This document shows, in pieces, positions 11,081 through 24,167 of a DNA stretch of 64,000 nucleotides. Every line of letters begins with the position of its first letter. The first letter of the stretch is position 1. The notes under the pieces are model-generated. The model did no database searches. It saw nothing but the letters and a program-made list of their open reading frames with translations, and was not told the DNA's origin. The translations under genes and the position numbers were made by a program. Origin of the DNA: Opisthorchis felineus (taxonomy: Eukaryota > Platyhelminthes > Trematoda > Opisthorchiida > Opisthorchiidae); contig SJOL01003782.1 in the NCBI GenBank assembly GCA_004794785.1, forward strand, positions 18,847-82,846, given 5' to 3'.

Positions 11081-14000
11081 ATTGACACCTCTATGGTTAC
11101 TGCACTTACTGCAAGTGCCCTTTTGGAGATTGGTGATATTATAAACTCACCCCAGTTGTCTTGGATAGCCTGTTTCCCTCAGACAGAGGCAAGTAGATGA
11201 GACATGTACGGACTGCGGATTTCACCATATTTTTTGGACAAGGTATTCAGGAGCCCGTCGGGACCTGAAGCGCTGTGATGCCTTATTGGAGATATTGTTA
11301 TACTAAACTGCAAAAACGGGTGCCAAAGTTTGACTCACGGGAAGAGATACTCAACAGGAATACAGCAGCTTTATCGCGAACAAGCAGGCAAAAAATTACC
11401 AAAAGACGTCAAAAACTATGGGGCGCTAAAAACAAGCTTTCACAAAGAACGATAACACTTGCTTAGACGTAACACACTACTCATAATGCTGCCAAAAACT
11501 ATTCGACGATAAAACTTATTGTCCTTAAGGAACTTGGAAATTGCTCTAAAATACCACCGTCCTGATGAATTGCTTTTAAATCTTTCGTTTGCCGCACATT
11601 CCACTTTTAATTGCGGTTCTTCGTGGTTCTTCCTCAACTAGTGGTTGAGTTACATAACGGTGGTCATCAGTGTTTGTGCATGGATTTTTGTCATTTTTGC
11701 AATGTGGCAAAGCATTTTCGTAAAAGATTCCGAAAGTTTACGTCTTAACTACCAAATATCTTTTCTTCGCGGCGTTGTATTTGCTGTACTATGAAGATAA
11801 ATCGAACCACCTTAATTGATGTGATATTTTTGTGTTTACTTTCTGTTGCTTGCTTCCTAATTTTTGGGAGCTGCAATTATCTGAGTCTTACAGCTAGGGT
11901 AACCATCTTGGCTTATGATGCACAAAGGCACATATGTTTCCGTGCTAGATTTGATAATTCAAAAATTAACCACGCAGTTGGTTCACTAATTACTTACTGA
12001 CTTAATTAACTACTTGTTACTTACGTTGTTGTCGATGATGGTAGTAAGGTATTGTTGTATTGTGGTTTTTGAGGATGCTGAGTTTAATGCGTGAAACATC
12101 TATGATATTGTTGAATTAGAGTGCGATCATACCATCAATTTGAGTTCAACGAGCAGAAAATATCATCTTGTCGCAGTTTATCACCGAGAGCGTTTATCCC
12201 CAACTGCCACGAACTAAAGTTATTTTCAGCTCTGCTGTGAATCCCGCCCACAGTGGCCGCAGCTCTGTAGACTATATCTAGTATAACCATGGCATATGCA
12301 AAAAGCAGCACTGAACAATCTTGTGACAACAACGGTAAATTCCGAAGGTGTTTTTGTGGCTTGTATAATTATGACTAAAAATTACATTTATTACTATTAA
12401 TATTATCGATGGGTCGTAATCTTATACCCGTATACAGGTCTAACGTAGGACGCAAAACTTTTAAGTACGCTTTTTATCTGGAAAAAGGTTCTGCAAAGGT
12501 CCTCCTTTGGGTTTTTGACTGCTGCAGCATGTCAGAAAGCCGACCGCTAAAAAGAAACCGAAACTAATTCTTCCGAAACTATGTTTTTTCGGTACCGAGA
12601 ACTTAGTAAGTGTTATACCCATTCCGGGGAACTATTTCAATGGCTTATTGCTGCAGGGACAAACTTTCAAAGCCACGAATTCGGAAATCCTGTGTTAATC
12701 CTAGCTGTAACTTTTCTCTGCTTGCGAAAACCCGACAGCAAATTGACGTGACGCCTTCTTTTAACAACTCAGACGGATAGTCGAAAAAGTTTCAGTCGAA
12801 AACTGCGTACACAGACTCGGGATGAGACATTTATGTGAACCACAAGAACACGTTCGAATCTTGCTAATTTCCTTGAACTTATGGTCATGCACACAAGTCA
12901 TGGTCATACCGACCATAGTTCACAAATCTGGGCGTCCTCGCCAAGTACGCGGTTGACCATTACGGGTAGGAAGCACGATACTGGTGAGCTAAAAGATGAG
13001 ATCCGCTCTTCTGCGAGAATACGACCAGACCATCACTTAAATTGCATCTGAATAATTGCGCCTATTATAGTAATCCTCACCGTAATCTAAGATGGGTTGG
13101 CACATCAAGATCACGTGGCCCTATCGGTACTATCAACATCAAAGTTAGTAACAGAAACTTGGGTACATTTCAGTCACCCTGCAAATGTGTGAACAAGAAG
13201 CGATTTAACGGTTTGCGCACTCGACGAATGAGCCATATCCGATCACAAGTGTCCAACAACGGAGAGCGACGGGTTTTCGCAGCCCAACAACACCGATTGA
13301 AGATGGAATGTTTAGTCATTGCCATTTGGTGGATTTCTGTAACAGGAAAATAGACTTCCGCCGCCTCGCTGAGATAAGTGACCTCATCGCGAGTCGCTGG
13401 TTCTGGCTTGAAAATGTGAAAAAGTCTGGAATAACCAACCGCTTGTCCAACAATGAATATTTTAACCGACTCACACTTTTAGCTACTGAAATACCGAAGT
13501 AGTGTATGACTGCTGCATTCTTCATTTGGATATCGGTGGCAGCCTCCGAAGCTCCGGGATTTTTGTTCCAACGGCGTCCACGTGTATGTTTCATCAGTTC
13601 TCTAGGAAAATGGTGCTTCCTGCATCTGATGTTAGAACCTTCGAAATACTAGTATAGTGTGCACTGCAAACCGCTATGGTTACGCTAGCCAGGATACAAA
13701 TGTTTGCGTCCCTAAACGAAATAGAAACATGTACAAAAATCCACGTGCAACAAAAGCAACTTATTTACCAAGATTTCTTTTGGGTTCGCAGAACAATTGT
13801 AACAAGATTTACAAAGAAAAAGAAAATCTCGTGGTTGAATCAGGAAATTCGGGCACTTGTGTGAAATCGAAAATGACGTAAAAATAACACAGAATTACAC
13901 CATTGTGGAACCCGAAAACCAGTCGTGTGACAACCACTAATTAGCATACTCTCAATCGGAATATATACCGTAAAAGTGCTTTAGACAAATTTTATTAAAA

Positions 14001-16951
14001 TGGTGATAATCTAAGGTAATCCTAGGGTTCCGTAAACATACCAGGATGGGCTACATACTGCCTCACGCGCTTCATGATTTACGAGAAAAGTTTGGGTGTC
14101 CATCTAGGGATCGATGTTTCCTGTTCGAGACCTTCAACCCTTATGCTGTTTATCCTCACTTAACACTTATAAAAGTCTCGACATCGAAAACTTTGCAGTT
14201 TTGAAAATACTAAGTTCTGTTCACATCTGGTGATCGGCTGCAATGTAACAGGCAATGTCGCCGTATTTGAAGTGTACATATGACCTTCATTCAAGGCTGT
14301 TCGGCCAGGGTTGGGTGCCTGGATGGTATTGCTCCCAGGATATACCTCAGTATTCGGACATCGCCATTTGTCAAATAAACACTGGACGAAATACATGAGA
14401 GGCACGGCGATCATCGAGGTCACCAGCCGTAAACAGGTCACGAGGAGTCTTAATGTTGGAATGACCACTTTTCACAATGAACGCATCGTACACTGTCTCC
14501 GAGCAAGCTTTCAACGCTTTGGTGGGTTGTAAGTTTTGTATAACTCTGGAAAACATGACTGACTGTGATTCCCTTGGTGGAGACGGGACTTAAGTCCAAT
14601 GGAAGCAAACTATGGGCTTTCGGAGGTTGAATTACGGTGAGCAAAAGCTAATAACGTTCACTATCCTCAGCAGAATTATTCAAATAGTTAAATGGCCTTG
14701 AGTATTCAGCATAAGCTGCAGGATAATTGGGCCAACCCCTCGAGAACAATAAAGAAGATTAAAGTGATCTACAAACTTCAATGTAACGACCGCAGAAAAT
14801 ACTACTTTGATCAGACTGAGAGGGAACTTGCCACCAGAATATGCCAACACAGGCTTGCAAGCTGAAAACATGACCCAGTACCACTTATTTCAATTCACGA
14901 GGACAGAAAAGGCCACCGGTTCATCTGGGATAATGTTCAAATAATTGTTCACGCAAGGAAAAATCGGAAGGGGATTTGGCCGAGGAGTGGTGCTCTACAC
15001 AAAACTGAGTCAATAAACACAACTATATTAACTCAGGCTTTCTGCGCAAGGTACAAAAGAATTACACGGTTGTGTCAATCTGAAGCACATGGGAAATCAA
15101 ACAAACTGACGACAACAAATAGACCAGTCGGATCAAAGGAAGAAAGCTACCTAAAATACAGGGCTGTTCAGTCAAATAGTCAGGTGGAACGAAATCAGAC
15201 CACAGGCCGAGAGATAAACGGCCCAATTCTAACAGAGGAAGAGAACTGTTGAGTTAAAGGCGCCCAACAAACCAACCAGATACAAGAAAACTAGATCGCA
15301 ACGTAATTCTGTTACCAAGTCACCCAACTAAATTACGCGAAAACCGCCTCTGGGCCAACCAAACACTTTCAAAATCATTAGACACTTTAGGAACTATATA
15401 AACACAAGCTGAGAATGTGGGATTTATCCATTCAAGCTCGCACTGACGATGCCACCTCGGCTGGCGATGGAAAGTCTGCAATCCAGAAACAAAGCTCGGC
15501 GAACAGACCAAAACCAAACTGTCTCACTATATTACACAGGATGTTAAAAAGAATATTCATGCATCTTGTGTCAGGAAAGATACTGCCCAAACAATAAGAG
15601 TGTAGACAGTTTAAAAAAAGGTCGGTGGGTATCCCGAAATCCTTGAAAGTTAAAGCTTAGCAGAACGTATCCTGAGTTTGGAGTTGATAAACCAGATTTC
15701 AAGTGTCACCATTTAGGTATTGTTGTGCACAAGATAATTTAAAATGAAATTGGAATAACTCGGTCGGTTGATGGTGGGGAAACAAATTGGCAGAATCAGA
15801 CATGCACTCAGCATGTTACTGATACAAGTATAGACTGTGACGTAACAGTCACGGAGTGGTGCAGCGCATACAACTGCAAGTAAAGGAACCTTTAAAAGTT
15901 TACCATAAATCTGAGCACTGTCGCAAGCTACTGCGCAAGAATTGACAACTAAACTGTATTTGGCTTCGAAGAAATTACACCACAGTCTCAAAAACGAGAT
16001 TTTTTTTCTATGAAAAATGTAAAGATGTAGCGGAAAGTAGGGATGGCCCGATGCAGAAGACTTTGTCGTTCCTTAATTTCAAACATGGTGTCTTCGTTAG
16101 TAATGTTACGATAATTACGAGAAAAATTAACAAAAAGTGGGTTGAATCCAACTATACCACGTTATCTAATTAGCCATATGCATGTATTCAATGTCAGGAT
16201 GAGGTTACGGCTGGCTTGCTGACAGCGCGTTGCACACAGGCAATCCCTGCAGCGACAAAGCTGATTGCAGTTGTGGTTTAGTTGATTTATGAGACGGGAG
16301 CATAAAAGTGACTCGCGTTAGCGTTGCTGATGTTACCAGGGCGGGTCAAGATCAGTCATTAAATCAAGTTGAAAGATCGAATTCAAAACATTTAACCCTC
16401 CAGCTAATAAAAATGAGGCAACAAAAGAAAGCCGATGGAGCTGTGATGACTGCAGGCACGTTGCTCAGTTCCACGTCATGATAAGCCCGCCGCACTAAGA
16501 AGATCCTAGAGAAATACCTGTGAAAACAACTGTTCAATGCCTTTCTACTGTGAAAGCCCGTGATATTGCTTTGAAATGCCATGTTTGCGATAGATTGGAA
16601 CAAAGAGTGCTCGACCGTAAGTCAGCATCTGCAATCCCTGATTTTTTATTGTGGTAGTCGGCAGCTACTATACTTATGAAGGTGACATTCCAAGCCATAA
16701 CTGGGGAGGCAGCAGGTATTGTTATGAGATCAATAAACCGACCGCCTCACGCAGATCTGATATCCAAGAACATCGATGAACAAGAACTCATAGAATGAAG
16801 CATCTACAGTCTGGTGGCGGAAAAATGCAAGCGGTGATGCGGATGGCGCCGTAAAAACTGAAGCTCAATCAGGTGCACTGTTGAATATTCGCGAGGTAGC
16901 TGGACAGTCATATCATAAAGAGGTCAAAGGCAAAAATGGGTTTCAAAAATA
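11081..16951. other. no recognised gene
   Basis: About 5.9 kb before the gap. The longest frames (13042-13353 on +, 103 codons; 14160-14468 on -, 102 codons) show no recognisable domain and are in the range expected by chance. Confidence 0.45.
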
Positions 16952-17681
16952 NNNNNNNNNNNNNNNNNNNNNNNNNNNNNNNNNNNNNNNNNNNNNNNNN
17001 NNNNNNNNNNNNNNNNNNNNNNNNNNNNNNNNNNNNNNNNNNNNNNNNNNNNNNNNNNNNNNNNNNNNNNNNNNNNNNNNNNNNNNNNNNNNNNNNNNNN
17101 NNNNNNNNNNNNNNNNNNNNNNNNNNNNNNNNNNNNNNNNNNNNNNNNNNNNNNNNNNNNNNNNNNNNNNNNNNNNNNNNNNNNNNNNNNNNNNNNNNNN
17201 NNNNNNNNNNNNNNNNNNNNNNNNNNNNNNNNNNNNNNNNNNNNNNNNNNNNNNNNNNNNNNNNNNNNNNNNNNNNNNNNNNNNNNNNNNNNNNNNNNNN
17301 NNNNNNNNNNNNNNNNNNNNNNNNNNNNNNNNNNNNNNNNNNNNNNNNNNNNNNNNNNNNNNNNNNNNNNNNNNNNNNNNNNNNNNNNNNNNNNNNNNNN
17401 NNNNNNNNNNNNNNNNNNNNNNNNNNNNNNNNNNNNNNNNNNNNNNNNNNNNNNNNNNNNNNNNNNNNNNNNNNNNNNNNNNNNNNNNNNNNNNNNNNNN
17501 NNNNNNNNNNNNNNNNNNNNNNNNNNNNNNNNNNNNNNNNNNNNNNNNNNNNNNNNNNNNNNNNNNNNNNNNNNNNNNNNNNNNNNNNNNNNNNNNNNNN
17601 NNNNNNNNNNNNNNNNNNNNNNNNNNNNNNNNNNNNNNNNNNNNNNNNNNNNNNNNNNNNNNNNNNNNNNNNNNNNNNNNN
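16952..17681. other. assembly gap, 730 N
   Basis: A run of N. Frames that appear to cross it are artefacts. A TA microsatellite lies at the right edge, which may have caused the break. Confidence 1.
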
Positions 17682-17694
17682 TATATATATATAT
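17682..17694. repeat. (TA)n microsatellite at gap edge
   Basis: The visible 13 bases are pure TA; the rest of the tract is probably inside the gap. Confidence 0.85.
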
Positions 17695-17880
17695 ACAGCT
17701 CAGCTTTAGCAGCAACATTGGTAGTGGAGGAGACGTGGCTCAATATGTCAAATTGGATCTGAGTGGCCACTTATCACCAATTTTCCGCTCAAATATCGGC
17801 CTTTCCAAATTCTTATCTTGCAACACTGACCTTTAAAATGAAGGCAATCTAAGCTCCGCAGTTATCAAAACAGACACACA

Positions 17881-18047
17881 TCATGAACAGCAAATCTCAT
17901 TAAGCTTGTCGGCTAGTTCAGAGTGCCGGTTGTCGATTGGAACATCAAACCACCAACGGTTAGTGGCCGTGGCATATATAACTGCGTCACGCAACCGATG
18001 GCGTTCTTGCATTAAGGCTGCCAGCTTCACTGCGTAGCTCTCACTTC
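17881..18047 (-). CDS. candidate terminal exon, product unknown
   Basis: On the minus strand an acceptor-like gcaatatgacag precedes an open frame ending in TGA at 17881. The 54 residues look protein-like: SESYAVKLAALMQERHRLRD, then TNRWWFDVPIDNRHSELADK and LNEICCS. The first part could form an amphipathic helix. I do not recognise a family, and no other exon nearby can be linked to it. The polypyrimidine tract is weak. A chance open frame remains possible. Confidence 0.3.
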
Positions 18048-18179
18048 CTGTCATATTGCATTCACCACCAGTGTACAGATTGACCATTACCTTTTAACGC
18101 GTGGCTCTTATTCCCTTATTTTTCTTATCCAAGGTTAACAAAATTATAGGAGCTGTAACAGTTACACTTTGGTACACGG

Positions 18180-18260
18180 TTTGTGAGCTGAGAAATAACT
18201 AAACTGAACTGAACTAAATCGAAGTGAACTGAATTGAACTGAAATGAAATGAAATGAACA
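18180..18260. repeat. degenerate GAACT/GAAAT pentamer tandem repeat
   Basis: Imperfect head-to-tail copies of TGAAC, TGAAT and TGAAA units over about 80 bases. It explains the low-complexity FxSxQFNSVHF-type reading on the minus strand. Confidence 0.85.
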
Positions 18261-18477
18261 GAGGAGCAGCTGAAGGCTTGCGAATGGTACAGCATATCAA
18301 CGAAACTTCTCGTGCGGTAGGAAGACAGCGAAAGTCTTGCTCTGAACTTCCGTCTAATTTCCAGTGCGACAGCAGTCCACTGATTCATATGATCGAGCCC
18401 TAATTCACTAGTAGCTCCAAAGAGTACATGTTCTTCTTCAAGTATGGAACGATCGTACGAACATACCTAATGTGTAA

Positions 18478-18978
18478 CGAACGGACTTCCCGTGTTTCTT
18501 AGGACACAGTCGACTCAAAGGACTGGTCAATACCTTTCTAGAATTACCCCAACTATCTGCAGGAGAATCATTGGAACGGAAATTCGTTCCTCCGAAATGC
18601 GCAAGAACAACCAAATGCAAACCGCGCCAATTACACCGCAGCCTACACCGTCTTCTTAACTCACGAAGAAGAGTGTGTTTAGTTTGCCGGTCAACTAAAG
18701 AAGAGAGAGTTCACCCGCTTTACGGATGTCAGCGAATTAGCCACATATCCCTTATGAAAAACAAACGTCAATACTTCGAAGCCGATTTGATATCAGGTGC
18801 AGATAGTGAAACTCAGAGTGTTTACAGCTACAATAGTCACCACCTTCTTGGTTCGGAGGAGCAGCCAACAAGCCTTGCTGAGGAAGGCAAAGTTGCAGAG
18901 GGTGGGAATTCTAAACTCACACTGATTCCCGAGTACTTTGCGTCCGTTTTATTGGCGACACTTATTAAGCTTAGCTGA
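18478..18978 (+). CDS. open frame of 166 codons, possible exon, unknown
   Basis: An uninterrupted frame ends in TGA at 18976-18978. An acceptor-like ccaactatctgcag sits at about 18548-18561, which would give a terminal exon of about 138 codons. The reading is first basic (HRSLHRLLNSRRRVCLVCRS) and then acidic/polar (SGADSETQSVYSYNSHHLLG). It ends in a hydrophobic tail, LIPEYFASVLLATLIKLS, which could be a tail anchor. No family is recognised. At this length chance cannot be excluded. Confidence 0.3.
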   Translation, partial: RTDFPCFLGHSRLKGLVNTFLELPQLSAGESLERKFVPPKCARTTKCKPRQLHRSLHRLLNSRRRVCLVCRSTKEERVHPLYGCQRISHISLMKNKRQYFEADLISGADSETQSVYSYNSHHLLGSEEQPTSLAEEGKVAEGGNSKLTLIPEYFASVLLATLIKLS

Positions 18979-20575
18979 GACAGCAGCACTATGGCGTTAC
19001 AAGGTCAAGCTCCATAAACAACTTGATTTCGTAGTTTAGGTTGTCCCGCTGTAGTAAGGTCAACAATACTATCAATAATCACGTTTACACTCCCGGCCAA
19101 ATAATCGGCCAAAGCACAACAATGAACCTTGGTCGTTGCAATGTTTTTACTTACCTATATGTGTTTTTACTGTCTACAAGCCCGACGGCATACTTATCTT
19201 AAATTTGAACTCAAGTATACAGAAGTAGCAGGCAGAAAAATTCAAAACAGCTAAATTCTAGTTGGAGGCAGTCGCGTACAACCTCTTTTGTCGTATGATT
19301 TCTGTTGTATCCTCAATTTTCGCATTTGAATCAACAGCTGGCCCTGTTTGATGACCTGACTTTGGTCGGGAGCTCTTCCGCTGCACAACATCCAGTTAGC
19401 CCGAATTCGTCTGCGCACTTCTGCACATTGACCACGATTTGAACAAATTAGGTCGTTCAGTACAAGATATCGCATTGACTGAAACTCAAACATTGCTATG
19501 TTCTTCACGTGCAATATGAAATGCTTCGGTTCGGAAATACCACACACAATCGTACTGGAAATGCCAATGGAACGACAACAATCTTACTGTGTCACGATAA
19601 ATTGTCGACTGAGTAAATACAGGACGTTTGGAAACCTGCAATCCTTTTGTGAGAGACCTGCTGATGCAGACGTGCTGCTGTTACAGTGGAATGTGATGAT
19701 ATTTCAACGGCAATCCTACATCGTATGACGCATACACGTACGCGAGTACCCTTGAAGTGACTTTCTCCGGACTTATAATCTGATCCGAGGGTTGTGAACG
19801 TGGTAGCTTGTAGACCAATATTGCACGGGAAATCGCCAGATGCAATCAGTAAAGGTAATTCCAACGATGATCTCAGTCACCTTAAGGCAAGCGATTCAAG
19901 ACTTAATGCGGGCCACGATCAATATTCAAATGACTTCTCTCGCGGGAAGAAATCTAGATTGAACTTTCAGAATTTCTTCCTACTGCCGAATTAAAACGTT
20001 GCGCAAAACATAGCCACAACCGTGACCAGAATACACCAACCTCCAGCTTGGGGTTAGTCCACAAGTTGACTCCTTCGAGACATGATATTTGGAGCTAAGG
20101 CTGACTGATTGAATTCTACAAACTCAATACAATAAAACCAACTACTCTAGGAAACTTTTGTTCATCTGCCTATGGTTTCTATCAAAACAACTTGAGTTTC
20201 TTTGGGCTCCACATAATATTGTTCCCGCGCTTTTGGGTTTTCCCTACGGACTAGTGAGTACGGTCTTTTTTGATAGATTCGCACGATTATTTATTTATGC
20301 AGGATACGGCCTTAAAAGTGCCTTGATTTATCAGTTCTTCGGTAGTGTGTTTTTTATTCTAAAGAGCAAAACAGACACCCTGCCTTCCACGTGCAATTTC
20401 AACGTGCATTATTACTTCTAACAGTCTGAGGTTTGTAAATTTATTGACTTTCATTGTTAGGTTTTCATTTGTTCTATAAACCTCATTATTCCACAACTTC
20501 TCCCTTGAGGTTCTACGCGTCACTCGAAGTAAAGTCCATGATTACTAGAGTTGATCAGCACTACCTGCTATGTAC
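18979..20575. other. no recognised gene
   Basis: A + frame at 19776-19994 (SHLKASDSRLNAGHDQYSND) looks mildly protein-like but has no clear splice sites or family. On the minus strand, ATAG|GTAAGT at about 19158 could be a donor for a very short exon (KYAVGLVDSKNTY). Confidence 0.35.
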
Positions 20576-20715
20576 TGGGCTCGAGACAACTCAGTGGTTA
20601 AGGTGCAAGCTTACTAACCAGATAGTCTGTGGTTTGAGCCCAACCACGGCATCTCACCTCCTCCCGTCTGAGCTTGGTTGAACTGGCAGTATCCAAAAAA
20701 ACTTGAAGTTGAATC
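20576..20715 (+). mobile_element. tRNA-derived SINE-like repeat, copy 2 (diverged)
   Basis: Same organisation as the copy at 5.3 kb: ACTCAGTGGTTAAGGTGC (box A-like), TTACTAACCAGA matching TTACTGACCGGA, GGTTTGAGCCC (degenerate box B, about 20631-20641), then TTGAACTGGCAGTATCC matching the body of copy 1. The body is shorter, missing most of the C-rich block, and box B has lost the invariant TTCGA. It should not be transcribed. Confidence 0.75.
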
Positions 20716-20939
20716 AACTACGCAGTGAACTGCCGACACTCATCGTCATCATCATCGTCACCTGTAAGAACCACGTATTTGTCGTACAGTGGTTATAGCT
20801 GCCACACTTTCGTTCTCCGATAATTTGGAGAGGTGGGTTGACAGCTACGCATTGGAAGCGGCAGCTGATATAATTGATGCATAAATAGAGGGTTATCATT
20901 GGACTTTTATTGAGGAGATTGGGAGGGGAGCTATGAACT

Positions 20940-21490
20940 GAAGGCAATAGCTTGGATGCACGAGCGCCATTGAGGGCGCGACTGGGCCATGTCTGCCAAT
21001 GTCTCTAACCACTGATGTGTCCTGTCTCGAGGTCCCAAGCCAGGGAGACGACAATGACCAGCGAAACTGATTTTACTGGTAATGGCTTTCATACTTCACT
21101 GCCAAGACATCGTTTGACCTCCCCTGGCTCGTCCCCCCCTTCATGTGGCTGTGCGGAATGAGTCTTTTGAGGAAGTCGGTCGACTGGCATACAGAGCATG
21201 TGGAAAAGCCAGCGCAACCTATGGAGTGTGATCAGTTAATCCATCATGGGCGAGTTATTTCTTCCGAAAACCACTCGACGTACTTCAGCATTACTGACCC
21301 GGTGTACCCGCTGGACTAAGGCGAAGCTCCGAAGATATCGATGGTCAAACACTGAAAGTCCTTCAATGTCATCAGCGGTAATATCCCCAAGATCACCAAT
21401 ACGCCTGTAGCTGAAGTGCTCGCGCAGTGTGTCCCCAACTTTGCCCTTGAACCAAACATTACCAAGGTTTCCTTTGTCTTCAATCACGGA
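20940..21490 (-). mobile_element. LINE 3' pol fragment, decayed, minus strand
   Basis: The minus strand gives LSVFDHRYLRSFALVQRVHR and SNAEVRRVVFGRNNSP (21236-21487 frame), then in the next segment LITLHRLRWLFHMLCMPVDR and LPQKTHSAQPHEGGDEPG. This is the same C-terminal LINE module as at 0.4-1.1 kb (VFDHRCLR...VSNAEVR...LHRLRWL.H...MP..RLP). A stop separates the two blocks and later blocks are frameshifted. The element is opposite in strand to the adjacent SINE. Confidence 0.85.
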
Positions 21491-23879
21491 AGCACTAAGT
21501 AGGCATGCAAATGGCGGAACATTGGTTATAAACGCAAAAAGTCATCAAAGATTACAGCTCTCAATGCGCATTATCCATCGTCATCATCCGGAGTCATAAG
21601 CCATGCTGGAAACGAAACATATTTTAATATTTGCCAATGAACATGTCTCAATTTCTCGCACGTAGCCCTCATCGGATTTAGTGGAAAAAATCTGCCCACG
21701 CTGGCGGACCTGAACCTTTAAAAGATACTTTACGCTTAAGTAAAGATTAGAACCTACTGTTATCAACGTACATCTTTCAAGAGAACAGTGCTGAAAAGAT
21801 TCACCGTGACATTTCTGGAGTGAAAGAGTCAGAAGCGGTAGGACAGATCCAAAGGCACCTTGAACTGACAAATCAACTCCCTTTTATTCATAGCTGGTAC
21901 CAACTTGGAGATACGGATGACGAAACCAAGTTTTAACATAATTTGCAAGGAATACAAGGTTATCGAAGTGCTTGCCAGACAATAGGACAAAAATGTTCTC
22001 GCGCCTTATGTTCTGCCCCATCGACTGTAGTTCTTTCGTGTTTTTCTCTGATTCCAACAGATAATCAGGCTCTGGTCGTGCTATCTCCTAAAATTCCTTC
22101 CACGTGTAATTGGTTCTATTCTACTTCACCACTTGCAAACAAGTTAACTGCACTCAAGCGGATTGTCATCCTTTCCACGCCACTATACCCTGAGCTATTT
22201 CACGCATATAAACTGATTTTCATGAACGCTACACCACCGTATATTGGCCACATTAAGGGCTTTTTAGTGCTGCCTCCATAGATCGCCTATTGGTTCTGTA
22301 TCGAGGGTACTGGGTGATTCGACTAAAGTGCTGTCTCACAATCATTTTAGTGCCAGGCAGTAAGACAGATGAAGCTATGCGGTGAATATCAGTTCGATCA
22401 ATAATATCTACAATTTCTCAGTCGATATTCTGACCGTAAGTGGGCATAAAATGGAAGTCTGTTAGGTTCATTGGGTTTTGACATTTCATCGAGAGAAATC
22501 TACTTCATATCATAAGACTAAGTAAAAGATAAATAATGCATTCTTTCTGTCTCAACCGAAAGAAATGATATCTAACTGCTTAAATGAACTCTCTTTTCAA
22601 TGTGAGTGTGAGTCAACTTTAAATGAATGGCTGCAATAAAGACAGAAAGGCATACAGAAAGGTATATACTACTTGGAACTGATTTTCGGGCTTGAAATCC
22701 TCACTGCTGCTGTTCAGGTAGGGCAACATAATACATGCACTATTAGTGTGACTGCGAACAATGAGATTAAACTAGATGTTACATTACTTTGACTGATTTA
22801 GAACAGTAATTGTCAGTCGATATACACCAGCAGTTTAGCAACTGACATAGATCGGTTAGTCAATATCTAATGTGATATCTTCCCAGACTACCTGAAACAA
22901 ATCAGTTTCCATGTTTTCTGTTATCAAGATGGTTGTGACCTTCAAACAGACTGAACCGCTCTCGAGGGCAAAAACCTATGACAATATCTCTTATCCCATG
23001 CAAATGCTCTTCGGGATGATTTTTTTCGAAAACCTTTCGTGTAAAAAAAGGATCTACTAATTGTTTGTTGCCATATATAAACTTGGGTTGTTCGGTTAAC
23101 CCGTGACTGATGAACCATTGGTTTTCATGAACCATTGTGTATTGTCCAACAGCTTGTACCTGATCTACACTACACAGCGGATTCTAGACACATACACTAA
23201 ACATACTTGAATGGCTTTTTGAAGCGAGCAGATTATCACCAATGCGGGGACGCATGTGTCTGCTTCGTCCTCCTTAATATCAGTTGTGGCCATTTGTCCA
23301 AAAACCCGTTCGTCCATAGCAATGTTCAGTGGACAGAGCATTTATATTCCTGGCTTTGACACGCATCTGGCCGTTTTTTCGAGTTCTAGGTCGGCGGCAA
23401 TGTCTGTGTGTACCGGAAACCGCCAAATGACAACAAATTACTCCGTAGGCCCGAGCTTATCATTACTGCCTTGAGGAAGGCACCAAAATCAACATAGTAA
23501 AAACAGACAATACCAAGCACAAGAGGGATGTCATGATACAAACTGATGTGGTGTATTAATGAGAAGACATGAGTGTGACTCTTGACCTGGTGAAAGTCAG
23601 AGGCATGCGGCTAGTTATCAAGGCCACCGATTTTCGACACATATACACCTTGTATGTAAGCAACAGACAGATCAATTGTGTTATTGAACATGAAGTTTGG
23701 GAGGAGACAATAAGAAGCCACAATTCCGACCTCATTTAGTCTGATTCAGCAATGGACGCAAATTTTTGGGAACATGTTGCCTCGCTTGTGTCTCATACAG
23801 GGTCCTAGTTTTTCTCATTCAGGCGTCCTTTCAAGTGTCAAACGAAACACGAAACGGCGTTGGCGCCGTGTCAAAGAAT
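21491..23879. other. no recognised gene
   Basis: Only short frames (largest 21943-22281 on +, 112 codons) without domains or credible splice pairs. Confidence 0.45.
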
Positions 23880-24105
23880 GTTACAAACGAGAGATTTAGT
23901 TGGTATTCGGTTGCATCACACGTCAAAACCAAATTAGTGCGCAACTGAGTGTAGTTCACAAATTTCGTACAATACGGGTTCAAGCAGAACATAGGGTTGA
24001 TGGAAATTCGGAGACTGCACCTTCCTGATGAGCTTCAAGAAGGACGAAACCTGTCGTGGACTGTCGAATAGTTTTCAGCAACCTAATGAGTAGCGTCCTG
24101 TCAAT
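23880..24105 (+). mobile_element. hammerhead-bearing repeat, copy A
   Basis: This copy shares, in order, the blocks ACGAGAGATT, AACCAAATT, GAGTGTA, GGGTTCAAG, AGAACATA, a hammerhead core, CAGCAACCT and TGAGTAG with copies B (28.8 kb) and D (60.6 kb). The core has CTGATGAG (24025-24032) and GAAAC (24046-24050). Stem II is weakened (GCTT against GGAC), and stem III (CCTG/CTG) and the outer stem I have mutations. It is probably an inactive copy. No protein-coding part is attached. Confidence 0.75.
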
Positions 24106-24167
24106 AAAACGAATTCCAGGCTTATTTTAAGACCAGGGTTTGAGTTGATAACCCATAATATTTATAG

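Noticed and set aside
14160..14532. Overlapping frames on both strands with a GTAAGT at 14529
   Set aside because: No acceptor pairs with an open phase and no domain is recognised.
16881..17770. Frames of 257-293 codons
   Set aside because: They consist almost entirely of N from the assembly gap.
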